A DNA stretch of 64,000 nt from Gerris lacustris (lineage: Eukaryota; Arthropoda; Insecta; Hemiptera; Gerridae), in assembly GCA_951217055.1 (NCBI GenBank), contig OX578277.1, positions 12,771,834-12,835,833 on the forward strand. The letters run 5' to 3'. Made by a program: the position numbers and the translations under genes. A model generated the notes under the pieces. It searched no databases. It was given only the letters and a program-made list of their open reading frames with translations, and was not told where the DNA came from. Positions 11,656 to 23,469 of this stretch are shown in pieces; positions within the stretch are counted from its first letter, which is position 1; each line of letters opens with the position of its first letter.

Positions 11656-12648
11656 TATTTACTATTAATTTTAATTCCCTTCTAATTTTAAGCAAGTTTA
11701 GATAAAATCAACGCAATTGACAATTGATAAAGATTTTAGATCAAAAAATAAATTGAACCAAATTTAAAACCATCAAATAATTATGAGAGTGTAAAGGCAA
11801 GTGACAAAAAGCCATACAAATAAAATAAGAGAAAAAATGTTGGTATAACTTGGTTTGGTGCAATCGATCCTTATCACATATATTACGATATCTACAAATT
11901 TTGTCACAAATATCAATAAATCAAGATGGTTAAAGTGTACTTTAAAATATAGCTCAAATTTCATTGTAGTTGCTCTCTTTTAGATATAATTTCTTTAATT
12001 TGTGGCCATAAAGAGATGATAAATTATATAATTGATTATCCTAGGAATTTTAATCATAATCAGGAATTTTGATAGTTGTGAGTACACTAAACATTTAGCG
12101 ATGCCAATACCCTTATAGTTACTTGCAATCATTCCGTTAAACCAAGAATTACCTAAATATAAATCAATAAAGACTTTTTATAAAAAAAAAAAAAAAAAAA
12201 AAACTTGAAACCATGCATAAGTACTAAGAATAAAAAAGTAAGTACTTAATAAAAAAAACAATATCATGCAAAAAATAAGAAAAAAAATATATTCTAGCAA
12301 AATAATTTAAAAACAATCAAGACAATCTTGGATTTTTTTTTTTTTTTTTTTTTTTTTAAAGTTTAAAAAATATTAAAGATAACTAAAATATTAGAATTTT
12401 GAACAAATATAATATATTATTGTCATATTAGAGGAAAAACTGACAATGGGACGTTCCCTTACTTTGACACAAGCAAAAATCTCAGAGTAAGGAAGGGGTA
12501 GAGGGAATAATCCAATATGAAAAGTGGTTAATTATTGCCTCCCCTGATACTAAACCTCTCTAGTGAGCTTAACCCGAACTAAAATGGCAGTGTGATGTAA
12601 AATATAAATAAAATCCTTCATTCACAGCACTTATCTACTACTTATTAT
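11656..12648. other. AT-rich sequence with A and T homopolymers
   Basis: A-run near 12182-12202 and T-run near 12335-12357. No gene or bounded element recognised. Confidence 0.5.
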
Positions 12649-12654
12649 AGTTTT

Positions 12655-13336
12655 GTGTCATATGTCAAGATATGACATAGTAAATTTAATTGTTTAAACA
12701 TAGTATTTTTCTTAACTTGTTCTTTTTGACATGTTTAAGATAAAATAAAATAATTTCAGTTGTTGTTTGAAAGCCAAAAGAATTAGTTTATTCTTATTAT
12801 AGTTAAAAATATTGTCAGAGTACGACAAAGAAGAGTTGAAATTGGACCGGAAAGTACGGAAATCTTGGGAAAAAGAACATTACGTGAAGAATTTTGAAAA
12901 AATTGGAGAACCGAATTCAAAACTTTTACCTTGTACCTATCAGCGAAAATGAACTAGTTCCTTGACAAAATTGGAAACTCGGAAAAATATAAAGGCAAAA
13001 TTCAAGTCAGGATGCGTCACTGCGCACTCAGCAGAAGTAAGGACTGAGGCCTCGACCATCGCAAGACTGATTTGCATTTTATTTCATTAAGAGATGATTT
13101 AAAACTAACAGAGACAACATTCACTCAGTGGACGAAAAAGGATATCATTCAGAGGCGGAGTGTGTCATATGTCAAGATATGACATAGTAAATTTAATTGT
13201 TTAAACATAGTATTTTTCTTAACTTGTTCTTTTTGACATGTTTAAGATAAAATAAAATAATTTCAGTTGTTGTTTGAAAGCCAAAAGAATTAGTTTATTC
13301 TTATTATAGTTAAAAATATTGTCAGAGTACGACAAA
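12655..13336. mobile_element. TRIM-like miniature LTR retrotransposon
   Basis: Two direct repeats of 175 bp, 12655-12829 and 13162-13336, are identical base for base by my reading. Each begins (G)TGTC and ends GACA(AA), so the canonical TG...CA edges and short inverted ends are present. The unit is flanked by AGTTTT at 12649-12654 and at 13337-13342, a plausible target duplication. The 332-bp interior has no frame of any size; a purine-rich stretch AGAGGCGGAG precedes the second repeat as a polypurine tract should. No clear primer-binding site was found immediately after the first repeat. Size and lack of coding fit a TRIM; identical repeats imply a recent insertion. Confidence 0.8.
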
Positions 13337-13596
13337 AGTTTTTACTCATCTGAAATCATTTTAAATTAAAAGTTAAGAAAATTTATTAAAAAATATAATA
13401 TATGTAAGAGCCAAATCTGAAATGAATGCTTTAGAAGCCGACTTTTGTTTTATACAAGATTTCATTTTGATTTCTAGGAACGGTAATATGTTTATTAATG
13501 ACGTTATTGCCGTTAGATAATTAAAGTAAAGTAATAAGGTTAAAAAAAACAATTAAAAATAAGAAATTTCAATATTTTAAGGAATATCACTTAGTA

Positions 13597-14318
13597 CAGT
13601 AGTCTCGCTAATCCGGGTTTGACGGGACCAGTTTACTGAAAGTCAGGATTAAATGGAATCATTTTTAAAATGTCTGTAAAACAAGTTTTAGTTGGGTAAA
13701 ACTATTAAAATCGATATTTTTATCATAAAAATTACTTCTATTACTCTAAAAAAAACACTATTTAATGACTATTCTGTCACCAGTCTGAATATCAAATAAA
13801 TTAAATTAAAATGACAATCTATTACCCAGGTACAGGTATAGAAGGGACTTCCAGGGAAACAAGCTGTGTTCCGAAATAAAATTCATGCAATGGCTAATCA
13901 TTAAACAAAAAGTTAAGACATTGAACACTGGCGGCTTGGCGAAATTTCACGGAACTCCGTTGAGCCCCCACTACGTGTTTCTTAAAACCCTCTCCCCATT
14001 TCAGTCATATATAATTGTGTTTCCTGGAATACACTACCTTTATATCTTCCGCCCTACATTTCTATGGAACCTAAACAGTCGAATCTGTTTATTTTTAACA
14101 GAAATAACGTATATTCCTCATGTCGGAATGTACACCTGTAAAACTATACTAAGCACAGTTTTATAAATTTTAATAGACAATAAAAGCAGAAACCCTGATA
14201 ATCTTAACAATTTATAAATCTGAACAGGTACCTGGTTCCAAATTGTACATAGTTTTTGGCCCGTCCAGATTATACGGATGTCTGGACTAGTGTTGTCCGG
14301 ATTAGTGAGACTCTACTG
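13597..14318. mobile_element. Tigger/pogo-like MITE (722 bp)
   Basis: Starts CAGTAGTCTCGCTAATCCGG and ends with the complement of CAGTAGAGTCTCACTAATCC, flanked by TA on both sides (13595-13596 and 14319-14320). These are the ends and target of the TcMar-Tigger group. A 93-codon frame at 13885-14166 shows no transposase motifs. Confidence 0.85.
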
Positions 14319-16529
14319 TACTCTCAGCTGATAATAGATAAATATTGAGTTTTTATCGGGATATCAATATTGTTTCTATCAAACTGCCACTTGAGAGTGC
14401 TAGTATTGGGGGAGAGTATAATGAACCACTTTTTAATATCCAGGTTTTACAGTATTGTTCCCTCTACCCATACCCTTACTCTGAGGCAAACATCATCTGC
14501 TGTTCTTCTCTTCCCGAATTTTGTGATAAGGGTGTAAGTAAAGGAACCTCCCCTACACTTTCAGTTAAGAATTAGTAATTGACAATTCTTGACTTAAAAT
14601 TTCAAGCATGAAAATATGATTATATATTAATAGGTAATAATTAATAAATCGGTGTACCTATTAAAATCAGGTTTGAATATAAACCATTTTTAAACAAAAT
14701 ATTGACTACATAAAGTAAAATAGAAAAACTAGTAAAAACATAGGAAAACTAGTTTTTGTAAAATTTGATTTAAAGTGTTTGCAATGTATTTTCCTTCAAT
14801 AAGACAATATAATATATATCTGTATCTCAGAGGTTGATTTTTGTAAATTTATATTTTAGTAATTAAAGAAGAAATATTTTCTAAGGCGAAAAACGTAAAA
14901 CTGTTTACATATATAGCGATTATCTATTTATTTAACTAATAAAGGAATTGCAATATTTTACCACAATAATTTGTTAGCATAATGCAGTAAATACCATAAA
15001 AGCTTTAAAAGTACCTCAGAGGTACATAATTTAAAAAAAAAAAATTATATTTAATACAATAATAAATATTATAATTACCTAAATTATAATGTGACTTTGT
15101 GATGAGTACATACTTTTAATATATTATGTATTAGGTACCAATAATAAAAAAAAAGAAAATATATATATATAAAATAAAATGATTTATTTTTTTAAATTTA
15201 ATTCAAGCATATAATTAAAATTTAATGATTTCTTTTCTTTTCATTCCATTTTTATTTAATTTCATTTGTAAATTTTAAAGTAACAGGGGTAAAAAAAAGA
15301 GAAAAAATAAACAACAATAAAAGAAAAAAAAAAATACATACACAAAAAAAACACTAAATTAATAAAAAAATTATTGGGGGGGGGGGGGATAAGCTTTTTG
15401 TTATAATTACATAAACAATTTTTGTACATATTTTTTCTATAATAAAAAAATAAACAACTAACTATACATATAGGAAAACATAGTTAAGGTAAGTGGTGTA
15501 AATGTGGCATGCTCTCTAAGAAAGATTTATACTTAAATTTCAACTCTATTTAAAAAAAAAAAAAACTATATGTATAATATTTTGGTACATATAAGGTAGT
15601 GTACATATATGGTTCATTAGCCTTTTTTTTAGAATAATAAAGGCTTTAATACAAAAATGTGTTTTGTATAGCTAACTGTTGGAAACTGATAGGAATGTAC
15701 ATAACATATGTATGTTCATTCATGTACGTATGTAATTACATATTACATTCATATTGTACATTTAGTTTATCCATACATATGTCAATACAAATACAAATTA
15801 ATTTAATTATTAATTGAGGGAATTATTATTTTAATAAATAACAATAATTATTAGCACTTTTAATAGCAGATATAAGAGATTCAATATTAAAAACAAATAA
15901 GAATTGGAATTAAACTCAAATAGAAGGTTGTTTAGATGCAGGTTATAAACAAAGATAAACATGGTTGAAAAAGCAGTGTCGCCAACCTGATTTCAACAAC
16001 TTCATTACATTAGCCATTCATTTTCTACTATTTATAAAATAATTAAGTTACAATCTTTACTTTTTTTGCTCTACTTTACTTTTTGAGTTTAGAGATGAAA
16101 AGACTCCCTCTAAACTAATTCAAAATCATAACTTTTTCTCCCTACTGGAGATAAAAATATTTTAAATCCTCAAAACAATTTATGGTAAAATATCATAAAT
16201 AAATTATTAAAATCTAAAACAATTTAATACCACAATTCAAGTGACTAATAATTTACAAAAGAATCTTTTCTTTTAGAGTAGCCCGAGAAAATTATGGATA
16301 GAGGACACTGAAAAAGATTTAAAAAACCCTAACCAGTCAGGAATTTGCAGAAATAGGTCAAAGCCCACCCGAGACTAAAGAGCTTCAGTAATAAGTACCT
16401 AAGTATCCCATAAAAAAAAATGTGTAATGTTTTAAAATTATAAGTAATTTCTTTCAATATATCGATCAACGAATTTAGTTCATTTGTGGTAATGTAATTT
16501 TATTTGTTTATCAACTAATTAAATATTTT
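14319..16529. other. AT-rich sequence, nothing recognised
   Basis: Contains a short G tract near 15376-15388 and many A runs. A 76-codon plus frame at 14345-14575 has no motif, no homologue within the window and no splice context I trust. Confidence 0.5.
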
Positions 16530-17130
16530 TTAGGATTAATTTATTCTAATATCCTAATAAAAATTTCGCCATTTTATATTATAATGATAATGAGCCATTA
16601 AGCCCACGGGCTTAATTTTGTATGTAGAAAAAAAGTAAAATTAATTTAGATAAGTTATTATATTTATTTAGATAAGTCATTATATCTATTTAAATAAGTT
16701 ATTATAACTTTTTTGATAAGTTATTACATCTATTTGAAGACCAACAAATCAAGAATTTATTTATTGGAATAAATGTGGTTGCCTTAGCTTAGCAATAACA
16801 AATCATTTTGAGGTACGTCGTTGGGACATTACTAGATTTTATAATTCTAATAAAAAAGATATCATTTTATATTATAACGAGCCGCTAAGCCGGTGGCAAC
16901 AGGATTAATTAAATATTTAAAAAAAATAAGAAAAAATTAATTTAGATAAGTTATTATATCTATTTGAAGATCAACAAATCAAAAGAAACCAATTATTTTT
17001 ATGGGAATAAATGTGGTTACCTTAGCTTAGCAATAAAAAGTAATTTTGAGGTGAGTCCTCACTATTGGGACACTACTTGAATATATTATCCTAATAAAAA
17101 TGTCACCATTTTATATTATAATAGGTAATT
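16530..17130. repeat. Tandemly duplicated ~300-bp segment
   Basis: The series AGATAAGTTATTATATCTAT, GACCAACAAATCAA, AATAAATGTGGTT, CCTTAGCTTAGCAATAA and CCATTTTATATTATAA occurs twice in order (from about 16630 and from about 16935), with a partial copy at the left edge near 16535-16590. The copies are diverged. Confidence 0.75.
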
Positions 17131-17759
17131 TTTTTTTTTTCACGATGAATAAGATCTAAATAATTTACAAACTCAACTTTGTAAGTTGTTTCACATTTAA
17201 CACATATGTAAATTCGTTTAGCACATTTCAAAACATATTTACACCTCTTACCTTGAATAATTTCAAACACATTTAATATGTTTTTTTTATTTGAAAATTA
17301 AATAAAGGTTAATTACGGTTAAAGCACAAAAAAAAATTAAACTTAACAAAGAAACAAAATAGTTTTCATCCAAAAATAAATCCAATCAAAAAAATAAAAT
17401 TCATCAAACAAAAAAAAAGCAAAGTTAAATAAGGTAAAATAATAACAAAGCAATCAAATAGTGGTAATTGTAAAGTGTGATAAAAAAAACACAAGTTTGG
17501 CTACTCAAAACCACAATTGGTTAAAGGTAGAAAATAATGGTTCAGAAAATTTAAATTAAATAAAATCTATATCTAAAAATTCATATTATTTTATTATTTG
17601 CACCTTGTTCCAAATCATTTAAATGAACCAAAATCTACTTTCTTTTAAATTACTAATAGATTGTGTGATTCCTAAAATTATTAAATAATTTTTTTTCAGA
17701 TGTATTCTAAAGGTTTTCCTCCTATTAGATTTGTAAATGAAGATGCTAACTGCTAAAGC

Positions 17760-19680
17760 AACAGGGGTTCCTCAAAACTAAATACTAATTATTATAATTC
17801 TTAAAGAACCTCAAAGGAAATAAAAATAGGCTTTATAGCATTTTTTCAATGACCAAAATCTAAGAATAGTATATTATGTTACTAGGCTGTGAAGCGAGTT
17901 TTTTCTTTACCGCGGCAATTACATTTACTGTCGAGCGAAGCGAGACAGTAAATATTGCCAAGGTATTTTTCCAAGGCTATTTTTTCCGAGGTAGCAGACA
18001 ATGAAAAAACATTAAATATTAATCACTAATCAATATATAATAATAACAAATATTAGTACATACTTAAGACTTAAAAAAAGAAACCTTAAAAAGAGGTTAC
18101 ACTATAAGAAAAGATAAATAAAACGCATTGACATCTAGCGGATTTTAATCGTACTAGAAGCATTTCTACAAAGACTGCAGCGGTACTAACGGAAGTTTTG
18201 ACAACTACCCGCCGGACATAAAAAATCTTTTAGTTCCTAGGACGTAAAAGATTTTTTCTTTACAGCTAGGAGTAATGAAAAGATTTTTTAAGTCCACGTA
18301 ATGAAAAAATGGATTTTAGCTATGTCTTTTAGGCTCTAAAGTTACTATTTCACAGCCTACCTCGGAAAAAATATTAATAAGGACCTCAAAGGGAATAAAA
18401 CTAGGCTTTATAGCATTTTTTCAATGACCAAAATCTAAATAGAAAATATTAATAAGGACCTCAAAGGAAATAAAAATAGGCTTTATAGATTTTTTTCTAT
18501 AACCAAAATCTAAATAGAAAATATTAATAAGGACCTCAAAGGAAATAAAAATAGGCTTTATAGCATTTTTTCAATTACCAAAATCTAAATAGAAAATATT
18601 AATAAGGACCTCAAAGGAAATAAAAATAGGCTTTATAGATTTTTTTCTATAACCAAAATCTAAATAGAAAATATTAATAAGGACCTCAAAGGAAATAAAA
18701 ATAGGCTTTATAGCATTTTTTCAATTACCAAATTCTAAGAAAATATTAATAAGGACCTCAAAGGAAATAAAAATAGGCTTTATAGCATATTTTCAATGAC
18801 CAAAATCTAAATAGAAAATATTAATGAGGACCTCAAAGGAAATAATAAATAGGCTTTATAGAATTTTCTCATAACTAAATGCTAAGTATTATATAATGCT
18901 TAAAGGACCTCAAAGAAAATAAAACTAGGCTTAATAGAATTTTCTCATAATCAGATGCTACGAATTATAATGCTTAAAGGAACTCAAAGAAAATAAAAGT
19001 AGGCATTATATAATTGGCTTTAGTAACCAAATGCCATGTAGTAAACAGAAATTAAAGCATCTCAAAAAAAAATAAAAGAAGTCTTTTTATAATTTTCTCA
19101 TAATCAAATGCTAATGATCCCAGAAAAAATTAAAGTAGTATTATAGTCTTTGTTTTAGTAACCAAATGCTACTGTGTAGCAATTAAAGGGTCTGAAAGAA
19201 AATAAAAGTAGTATTATAGTCTTTTTTTTAGTAACCAAATGCTACTGAGTAGCAATTAAAGGGTCTGAAAGAAAATAAAAGTAGTATTATAGTCTTTGTT
19301 TTAGTAACCAAATGCTAAATACTAAGTAGCAATTAAAGGGTCTGAAAGAAAATAAAAGTAGGCTATACAGAAGTTTCTCGTAACCAAATCCTAAAGTAAT
19401 AGTACTTAATAATATAAGTACATACATAGTAAGTAGTAGGTACTTAATAAGAAAAAGGTAATTTCTTTTAGTAGCTCTTTAGTTCCCTAAAGAAAATAAA
19501 AGTAGGCTTATAAAAATGTTGTACAACCAAACTCAAAATTGTAAATAGTACTTTGTTTAAACCAAATGCTAAGTGGTAAGTAGTTTTTTTTTTTTTTTTT
19601 TTTTTAATTATTTCTTTTAATAGCTCTTTAGTTCCCTAAAGAAAATAAAAGTAGTGTTTACAGAAATTTCTAATAACCAT
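17760..19680 (+). repeat. ~75-bp tandem array, split by element B1
   Basis: Units with core GGACCTCAAAGGAAATAAAA and AGGCTTTATAG begin at 18381, 18455, 18531, 18605, 18681, 18753 and 18828, an alternation of about 74 and 76 bp in which TAGCATTTTTTCAATGACC and TAGATTTTTTTCTATAACC types alternate, i.e. a dimeric higher-order unit. A further unit lies left of the B1 insertion near 17805-17864. From about 18880 to 19680 the array continues as degraded ~73-bp units with GGGTCTGAAAGAAAAT cores. Confidence 0.9.
17870..18367 (+). mobile_element. Family B element, copy B1, inserted in the 75-bp array
   Basis: 498 bp, beginning TATATTATGTTACTAGGCTG and ending CAGCCTACCTCGGAA. The right terminal motif, read inward as TTCCGAGGTAG, recurs as an inverted internal copy near 17987-17998, about 120 bp from the left end. 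The segment between carries a hairpin (TTTACTGTC...GACAGTAAA around a GAGCGAAGCGA loop). The flanks rejoin as AATAG plus AAAATATT, which is exactly the sequence of intact neighbouring satellite units, so no target duplication was made. A second copy, B2, is at 39613-40131. Confidence 0.85.
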
Positions 19681-21565
19681 AAACAAATAAATACTAAGAA
19701 TACCTAATTACCTTAAAGTAAATATATATCCTGAACCAATATAACTACCATCTTGAATGAATAAACTGTGTTTATTTATTTAAGTTTTACTTGCACCATT
19801 AACTAATATTATAATTATTAGTAATTTTTATATTTTCTTCATTTTTTTGTACTTTATAAACACCAAATAAAGTTTTTTTTTTTTTTTTATCACACTCAAA
19901 AACATAAAAATAATTTCAAAAGAAAAAAATTAATACAACTTTAAGAGAAAGAAAAAAAAAAAAGAAGCTTATGTTTATATTACATATTTATATAAAACGG
20001 AGGGGAAAAAAATAAAACAGCAAAAGAAAAACAAATAAATAATTGTAAATAATAATAACTAAAATTAATAACAATAGTTAATATAGGATGGCCACTGGGG
20101 TGCGTTTTAAAAAATGGTTAAAGGCAAGATTATGCAGGCAGTACACGGAATTACTTCATCCTCATCCCAATTTTGCAAGTCTAGAAAAAAAAAAATTGTA
20201 AAAAAAAAACACTCAAATAAAAAAAAATATAATCACAAAAAAAGAAATTCAAGCAGAAACAAATATTAATGTAAGGAAATATGTGCATAAAGATAAGTTT
20301 ATCTCAATCTACTAAAATTTGAAAAAAGGGAATAAAGGGAGGGTGATACTTATCTAGGAAAGTTTGTTTAATAGAATTTGTACTATAAAGTTTAGCTTGG
20401 ACTGTTGAAATTATATTTAGGGTGGTCTAAAGATTGCTATTTTAATTTTATTAATAGTTGCACATTATGAGGGTAACGTGCAACTCTAATAGCTCTGAAC
20501 TTATTATTCGTGCAGGGAAAATGCGAAGTTCAATAGACGGACAGACAGACACAAGACCAAAAATGTTCTCTGATATATGAAATAGATTTATGTCTCGGAA
20601 TTTTTGAATTCGGAGACATTTAAACATTTTTGTTCTTGAAAATGATCCAAATGCTGGGAAAGAGCAAAAAATCAAACATTATGCTAACAAATATATTTAA
20701 ACTCATGCAAAGTTTTGTGATTGACTATTGAAGGAGGATATGACGGGAATTTTAATAGAATAAAAAGTTGTAAATAAGACGTGTTTGATATTTTTATAAT
20801 TAAATATAAAAAAAATACTTTAAAACACAAAGGAGAGAGAGAGAAAAAAATTAATAAACAATACTTTTTTTTTTTCTTTTAGGTCTTATACTTAAAGAAA
20901 AATAAAATCATAAGGGATCAACTGAAGAAAATACACAAATAAATATAAAGAGTAAATCTACTCAAAATACTAAAAAAATTTAAAGAAACCAATCTTACAC
21001 ATCAACTGACTCTTAAATATACTATATATAACTACGATATTAATGTCAAAAATTATCTAAATATAATTAATTAAAGATCTAAATAAATACATAAAATAAA
21101 AAGTAAAATTTCTTTAGATTAATTTACTAGCAGAAATAAAAAAAAAAACTTTTTAAAATGAAAAAAAAAAAAATAAAGAATGTGTTTTTTTTTCAAGTAG
21201 AAAGATATCCACTTCAAATTGTTTACAGTTACTTTAGCTACATAAATAACTACTGCTAATAACTCTAAAGCAGGATAAAGCGTGGGGAAAAATATAAATA
21301 ATAAGATGCAATTTAAATCAATTAAATAAAAAAAACACGCTATTGTAAATAAATAAAATACAAATTTAATAAAAGCTTAAATTGTTCATTCTATTATATG
21401 CTCAGATTATTTCAGATTTTGCATTCTAAAATGTACACGTTTATATTATAAGTAAATGCATTTTTGATTACTTAAGTGCAATGATATTTGACATGCATTG
21501 TTTACTGCATTCAACTAACGTATAATAAATATATATATTCTATCCATAATTCTAGAATTTAAATA
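19681..21565. other. AT-rich sequence with one weak exon candidate
   Basis: Mostly A/T-rich sequence with homopolymers. A short region near 20085-20185 is less AT-rich and is listed separately. The 74-codon minus frame at 20451-20675 has no recognisable motif. Confidence 0.4.
20107..20180 (-). CDS. Weak candidate small exon
   Basis: On the minus strand a strong T-rich tract ends in CTAG just before 20180, and the following frame reads LQNWDEDEVIPCTACIILPL and three more residues before TAA at 20109-20107. It is richer in G+C than its surroundings and would need two leading bases to complete a codon. It could be an alternative terminal exon of the minus-strand gene or of an unrelated one, or a chance open frame. 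I do not recognise the peptide. Confidence 0.25.
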
Positions 21566-21573
21566 GGTATTAC

Positions 21574-22246
21574 CAGTGCTCGATTTCTGGAAATTGAGGT
21601 GCCGGAACTCTCTCTATCCCCCCCCCCCCTCCCCCTTTAAAAGGGGGGTCCGGGGGTCCTCCCCCGGGAAATTTTTTAAAAATAAACGTTCAAAAACAGC
21701 ATTTTCAGCAGTTTTGGAGTATACCCACACTGCAATCAGGTTGGTATTTCGTGTGTAAACTTATATCATTTTAAGAAGTATTTTTTTATAAACAATGTCT
21801 TGATTAGCATGTCACGTGTTGTTATAATACTCTCAATAATAAATAGATACTTGGTTTATACGAATAATTAAATCAACAAAACATTGCCTGTCTCACTCGC
21901 CCCGGGACAGTTTTAGCACAGCGTCTCTGCAAAGTACTCATTTAATACTATCCCTGCCATTAAAAAAACCTTTGTTGTTTCAGGTTATCATTATTTAGTA
22001 GTATAATCTCAACAAAAGAGATATTTCTTCTATTCGGAAAAAAAAAAATATTTGCCCCCAAAAAAATACAATGGTGTCAGTTTAATACATGATGTCCTTA
22101 ATCAAATTTTTAGTCACTCACTGACAAACAAAATTTTAAGTAAGTATTAAAAAAAAATCTAAGTGCCGATCATTTTATTTTTTATTTATCAGAGAGAGAG
22201 GTCCCGGAACGCCGTTCCGCCCCGTTCCGCCTGAAATCGAGCCCTG
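21574..22246. mobile_element. hAT MITE with perfect 8-bp target duplication
   Basis: GGTATTAC occurs at 21566-21573 and again at 22247-22254, immediately outside ends reading CAGTGCTCGATTTC at the left and the complement of CAGGGCTCGATTTC at the right. An 8-bp duplication and CAG-type ends are diagnostic of hAT. The 673-bp interior has no transposase; it includes C- and G-rich patches near 21615-21670 and GAACGCCGTTCCGCC near 22207. Confidence 0.92.
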
Positions 22247-22599
22247 GGTATTACAGAGGAAGGCATAGTGATAGATAAATCCGTATTGGTTCATCTAGAT
22301 TTTGGAAGGCAAACAGAAATTGAGCTGTATAAGATTCAAACCAATGGCAGTAAGTTATAAAAAGTTAACTTAAAATTGTTTTCAACATTTGGAAAAAAAC
22401 TGAAATAACAAGTTGCTTCTGCATAGTTAGCAGAAAAGTATAATTATAATTTAACTAAAAATGCTCAATGAGTAAAAAGATTAGTTTATGATTTTGTAAT
22501 AAACAAATAATTATAAAGAAAAAATGTAGGTGAATTTTTTAAACAGTGTTTTGGTGTTATTTCAAAACACTATTTAATAAATTAAGTGTTTATTGTATT

Positions 22600-23468
22600 A
22601 GTCAGGGTGCCCATAGGCAAAAAAGTAACTTATACATACTCTTTCCAAACCTTTTTGTATGGCTTGTTTAGGCAAAGTCTGACACCGTTTTCCTCTGTGA
22701 CTTTTTTTAGTTTTGGGGCTTTTTTTTTTATTTGAACCCTAAAATTTTGACGGGTCAGACTAGAAAATCGGAAAAAGTTTTGCATCAGACAATATTAAAA
22801 TGTTGATTTATAGGGTTCAAATAATGTATCTTGAGAAAATCAGCCAGTTATTAATTAATGATATCAATTAATAAGAATGGATATTAATTAATATGAACTA
22901 ATATTAATTAATGATTAATAACCAGCTGATTTTTTCAAGATACATCATTTGAACCCTATAAATCAACATTTTAATATTGTCTGACGCAGAACTTATTTAT
23001 TTATTTATTTATTTTTTTTTTTAAATCAAATTATAATTATTATTAACTACGGGAAACAGACAGAGAAAAATACACTCCAGCGCTAAGATTTGAACCACAG
23101 GCCTCTATATAGTTGGTAGAGCGCTATACTGGAAATATAGAGGCCTGTGGTTCAAATTCCAGCGCTGGAGTGTATTTTTCTCTCTCTGTTTCCCGTAGTT
23201 AATAATAATTATAATTTGATTTAAATTAAAAGTTAATCTTTCCGTAGTATGAATACAACCAAAATCGTAAAATATGAATTGCAGAACTTTTTCCGATTTT
23301 CAAGTCCAACACGTCAAAATTTTAGGGTTCAAATAAAAAAAAAAACGCCCCAAAACTAAAAAAAAGTCACAGAGGAAAACGGTGTCAGACTTTGCCTAAA
23401 CAAGCCATACAAAAAAGGTTTGGAAAGAGTATGTATAAGTTACTTTTTTGCCTATGGGCACCCTGACT
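22600..23468. mobile_element. 869-bp palindromic element with nested palindromes
   Basis: Outer arms begin AGTCAGGGTGCCCATAGGC at 22600 and are complemented to 23468, pairing for roughly 190 bp (including GTCTGACACCGTTTTCCTCT). Inside lie two independent palindromes: one near 22780-22990 around TAATTAATGATATCAATTAA, and one near 23027-23222 built from two opposed tRNA-like SINE ends. No coding sequence. The CAGGG end suggests hAT, but no clear 8-bp duplication is present. Confidence 0.8.
23027..23222. repeat. Head-to-head tRNA-like SINE palindrome
   Basis: The plus strand contains GTTGGTAGAGCG (A-box-like), a 5-bp stem with loop CTGGAAA (which would place GGA as anticodon) and GTGGTTCAAATTCCA (B-box-like). 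The left half repeats the B-box part in inverse (TTTGAACCACAGGCCTCTAT). Both halves continue into GGGAAACAGACAGAGAAAAA type tails. The cloverleaf is incomplete, so this is not a functional tRNA gene. The tail matches the element at 29856-30010. Confidence 0.7.
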
Positions 23469-23469
23469 A

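Noticed and set aside
23100..23165. tRNA-Ser(GGA)-like gene
   Set aside because: The anticodon stem-loop looks right but the D-arm and acceptor stem are incomplete and the sequence is half of a palindrome.
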